Of a DNA stretch of 17,168 nt, positions 15,230 through 17,168 are shown in pieces; position 1 is the stretch's first letter, and every line of letters begins with the position of its first letter. The notes below the pieces were generated by a model that was given only the letters and a program-made list of their open reading frames with translations, did not search any database and was not told the origin of the DNA. The position numbers were made by a program, and so were the translations under genes. Origin of the DNA: JANNMJ01 sp031397815 (GTDB lineage: Bacteria; Bacteroidota; Bacteroidia; Cytophagales; Hymenobacteraceae); the NCBI GenBank assembly GCA_031397815.1, contig JANNMJ010000208.1, positions 1 to 17,168 on the forward strand, given 5' to 3'.

Positions 15230-15346
15230 TGCCGGCTGAGTGCTACCGGCACCCCTCCAGCTTCTCCCCCCCACCGGTACGGTGCTAACCCGCTACGCCA
15301 CCGCCCCCCCATTTACCCGCCCACCCTTTACCGTTCGCCTATAACA
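15230..15346. other. Short spacer between peptidase and icd
   Basis: It begins with a weak hairpin, TGCCGG (15230-15235) and CCGGCA (15246-15251), without a T-run. The rest is a C-rich stretch. The nearest -7-like sequence, TACCGTTC at 15329-15336, matches TAnnTTTG poorly. The spacer does not settle whether icd has its own promoter or is read from the peptidase promoter. Confidence 0.4.
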
Positions 15347-16621
15347 ATGGCTGCCAACAAGATCACGATTGCCAAAGGCAAGCTGTCGGTTCCGAAACAC
15401 CCCATCATCCCCTTCATCGAAGGCGACGGCACCGGTCCGGACATTTGGGCCGCATCGCAGCGCGTTTTCGACGCTGCCGTGGAGAAAGCCTATGGCGGCG
15501 ACCGCCAGATTCAGTGGAAAGAAGTGCTGGCTGGCGAAAAAGCCAACCGTCAGGTTTCCAACTGGCTGCCCGCCGAAACGCTCCAAGCCTTCCGCGATTA
15601 CCTCGTCGGCATCAAAGGCCCCCTGACGACGCCCGTCGGCGGCGGTATCCGCTCGCTGAACGTAGCGCTACGGCAGGAGCTTGACCTTTACGCCTGCGTG
15701 CGGCCTGTGCGGTGGTTCGAAGGCGTGCCTTCCCCCGTCAAGCACCCCGAGCTGACCGATATGGTCATCTTCCGCGAGAACACGGAGGATATCTACGCCG
15801 GAATCGAGTACATGAGCGGCACCGCGCAAGCTCAAAAGATGCTCGAATTCCTGCAAGATGAGATGGGCGTCAAGAAAATCCGCTTCCCGGAGTCGTCTTC
15901 GTTCGGTGTAAAGCCGATCTCGAAAGAAGGTACCGAGCGGTTGGTGCGCTCGGCTATCAAGTACGCGCTGGAGCACAAGAAGCCTTCCGTGACGATTGTC
16001 CACAAGGGCAACATCATGAAGTTCACCGAAGGCGCCTTCAAGACGTGGGGTTATGATGTGGCCGAGAAGGAATTCGGCGGCAAAGTGTTCACGTGGGTTC
16101 AGTACGACAAGATCGCCGCTAACATGGGCGTATCAGCGGCTGAGGCCACAATGAAAGCCGCAGCGGCGGCCGGTAAGCTGATCATCAAGGATTCCATCGC
16201 GGATGCCTTCCTGCAGCAAATCCTGCTTCGTCCGGCCGATTACTCGGTTGTAGCCACCCCGAACCTCAACGGCGACTACATCTCCGATGCCCTCGCGGCT
16301 ATCGTCGGCGGGATCGGCATCGCGCCGGGCGCCAACATCAACTACCTGACGGGCCACGCCATTTTCGAAGCCACGCACGGCACCGCGCCGAAATACGCTG
16401 GCCTGGATAAAGTGAACCCCGGTTCAGTGATCCTGTCGGGGGTGATGATGCTCGAGTACATCGGCTGGAAAGAAGCCGCCGACCTGATCGTCAAAGGCCT
16501 CGAAGCCGCCATCGCCAACAAGCGCGTGACGTACGACTTCGAACGCCAGATGGAAGGCGCCACGCTGCTCAAAACCAGCGAGTTCGGCAACGAGATCATC
16601 AAGAACATGAACGAGATGTAA
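15347..16621 (+). CDS. icd: NADP-dependent isocitrate dehydrogenase
   Basis: This 424-residue enzyme oxidatively decarboxylates isocitrate to 2-oxoglutarate in the TCA cycle, in the cytoplasm. It is very close to the E. coli type (416 residues). Isocitrate ligands are present: S103, N105 and R109 in GGGIRSLNVALRQ, R119 in CVRPVRW, R143 and Y150 in FRENTEDIYAG, and K220 in VHKGNIMKF. The metal ligands are D286, D310 and D314. NADP rather than NAD preference is indicated by K349-Y350 (HGTAPKYAG) and Y396/R400 (TYDFER), which correspond to E. coli K344, Y345, Y391 and R395. S103 is the position that AceK phosphorylates in E. coli; no aceK is present here. The A-rich ATAACA before ATG suits Bacteroidota starts. 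It lies 117 bases after the peptidase gene on the same strand with no clear promoter of its own, and a strong terminator follows. Confidence 0.97.
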   Translation: MAANKITIAKGKLSVPKHPIIPFIEGDGTGPDIWAASQRVFDAAVEKAYGGDRQIQWKEVLAGEKANRQVSNWLPAETLQAFRDYLVGIKGPLTTPVGGGIRSLNVALRQELDLYACVRPVRWFEGVPSPVKHPELTDMVIFRENTEDIYAGIEYMSGTAQAQKMLEFLQDEMGVKKIRFPESSSFGVKPISKEGTERLVRSAIKYALEHKKPSVTIVHKGNIMKFTEGAFKTWGYDVAEKEFGGKVFTWVQYDKIAANMGVSAAEATMKAAAAAGKLIIKDSIADAFLQQILLRPADYSVVATPNLNGDYISDALAAIVGGIGIAPGANINYLTGHAIFEATHGTAPKYAGLDKVNPGSVILSGVMMLEYIGWKEAADLIVKGLEAAIANKRVTYDFERQMEGATLLKTSEFGNEIIKNMNEM

Positions 16622-16653
16622 GGTGCCGTCGGCAACTTACCATCTTCTTCCGT

Positions 16654-16702
16654 AAAAAGCGAATCGCCCATCTGACTGAGTCAGATGGGCGATTCGCTTT
16701 TT
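16654..16702 (+). terminator. Strong intrinsic terminator after icd (bidirectional palindrome)
   Basis: The 24 bases at 16654-16677 are the exact reverse complement of 16679-16702, around a single central G. The stem begins AAAAAGCGAATCGCCC and the distal arm ends in TTTTT, 33 bases after the icd stop. The A-run on the near side would make it work in both directions. Confidence 0.92.
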
Positions 16703-16843
16703 GCCCCGTTCATCAGTAAACGCAGTTAAGTTTTCTCAGCGAGCTTGTCGGGGATAGTTTTTTTTGAAAATCCCCCGGCTTTCTAGCGTAAAGCTCATTT
16801 GGAGTACTTCGCTTCCTTTCCACGCAAATAGCAAAGGTTCACG
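16703..16843. other. Non-coding stretch before the right-hand repeat
   Basis: No gene is seen. A possible hairpin pairs GGGGAT (16750-16755) with ATCCCC (16770-16775) around a T8 tract. The open frame crossing this region on the minus strand runs into palindromic repeats and has no protein-like composition here. Confidence 0.4.
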
Positions 16844-17031
16844 TGGCCAGCTCTGTCTCAGAGATGGCGTCAATAGGCGCATCAACGCTATCTCCGATGT
16901 AGCTGGCTCTGTCCCAGAGACGGTGCGATAGGACAGCGACTCAACGCCATCTCTGTCCCAGAGATGGCCACCAAGGTGCGCCGATTGGGTTGGCGGGCCA
17001 GAGTCCCGCGAATAGCCCGCACGGGGCAGAG
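16844..17031. repeat. Degenerate, inverted copy of the left composite repeat element
   Basis: Positions 17031-16977 read on the minus strand match 67-123 of the window at about 53 of 57 positions by eye. Next to it, 16844-16870 matches the left hairpin arm 137-163 with one mismatch, and its loop has one change. The second arm is badly eroded (16885 onward). A separate perfect 10-bp hairpin, GCCATCTCTG(TCC)CAGAGATGGC, sits at 16946-16968. The order of parts is reversed relative to the left element, so the two elements are inverted with respect to each other and enclose the three genes. Confidence 0.82.
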
Positions 17032-17168
17032 CCCTATGGCTTATACACAAGTGCAAAGCCGAATATAAGGCACACTCTTCTGCTCGCTTGGCTAGTGCAT
17101 TTGCAAGCTCTAGAGCCACTTTTTCCGATCAAATATCAGAAACAACATAGTCTTCTGAATCAACCGAA
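17032..17168. other. Window end, no gene supported
   Basis: On the minus strand one frame reads SVDSEDYVVSDI, a TGA (17130-17128), then SEKVALELANALAKRAEE and CALYSALHL before running into the repeat. The second part has helix-like composition, so a gene entering from the right may end here or be disrupted. The stretch is too short to identify. Confidence 0.3.

Noticed and set aside
15329..15336. A dedicated icd promoter at TACCGTTC
   Set aside because: It misses two of the four TTTG positions of the -7 box, and there is no -33 TTTG at a suitable distance.
16736..17119. 127-residue minus-strand open frame
   Set aside because: Most of it is translated repeat sequence. Only its first 30 or so residues look protein-like, and these are reported as an open question rather than a gene.

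Overview
The window comes from a high-GC (roughly 60% by eye) member of the Bacteroidota, most likely a Hymenobacter-like cytophagian. Three things point there: a giant surface protein ending in a type IX secretion (T9SS) sorting domain, a perfect Bacteroidota-type -7 box (TAnnTTTG) in front of the peptidase gene, and gene starts without a Shine-Dalgarno sequence.

Layout, left to right. Positions 1-314 hold no gene but a dense set of palindromic repeats: a 14-bp tandem repeat, then a composite element of about 200 bp (61-263) with inverted 48-bp arms around a perfect 27-bp-stem hairpin. A hairpin terminator (315-357) follows. Positions 383-11146 (minus strand) are one gene for a 3587-residue T9SS cargo protein. 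It has a signal peptide, three long homologous modules (SdrD-B-like plus parallel beta-helix), seven DUF11-like domains, a cadherin/Ig-like stretch and the T9SS C-terminal domain. Positions 11147-12250 are the divergent intergenic region. It contains the debris of two housekeeping genes, the 3' end of asd (minus strand, frameshifted by a 7-bp duplication) and the 3' end of dnaX (plus strand, with an in-frame TAG), joined head to head at about 11960. A strong promoter for the peptidase follows. Positions 12251-15229 encode a two-halved M16 zinc metallopeptidase with an export signal, and 15347-16621 encode NADP-dependent isocitrate dehydrogenase, which ends in a near-perfect palindromic terminator. 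The last 500 bases carry a degenerate, inverted copy of the left composite repeat (16844-17031) and no recognised gene.

How the genes relate: the giant protein is an envelope or secreted structural or adhesive protein, the M16 enzyme an exported peptidase, and isocitrate dehydrogenase a TCA-cycle enzyme. The last two could be co-transcribed (117-bp gap, no convincing terminator between them). Nothing ties all three into one pathway. I found no defence system, CRISPR array, tRNA or rRNA. The less ordinary content is the repeat element with compensated hairpin arms, the two-gene scar, and the modular architecture of the giant protein, including one domain inserted only in its third module.
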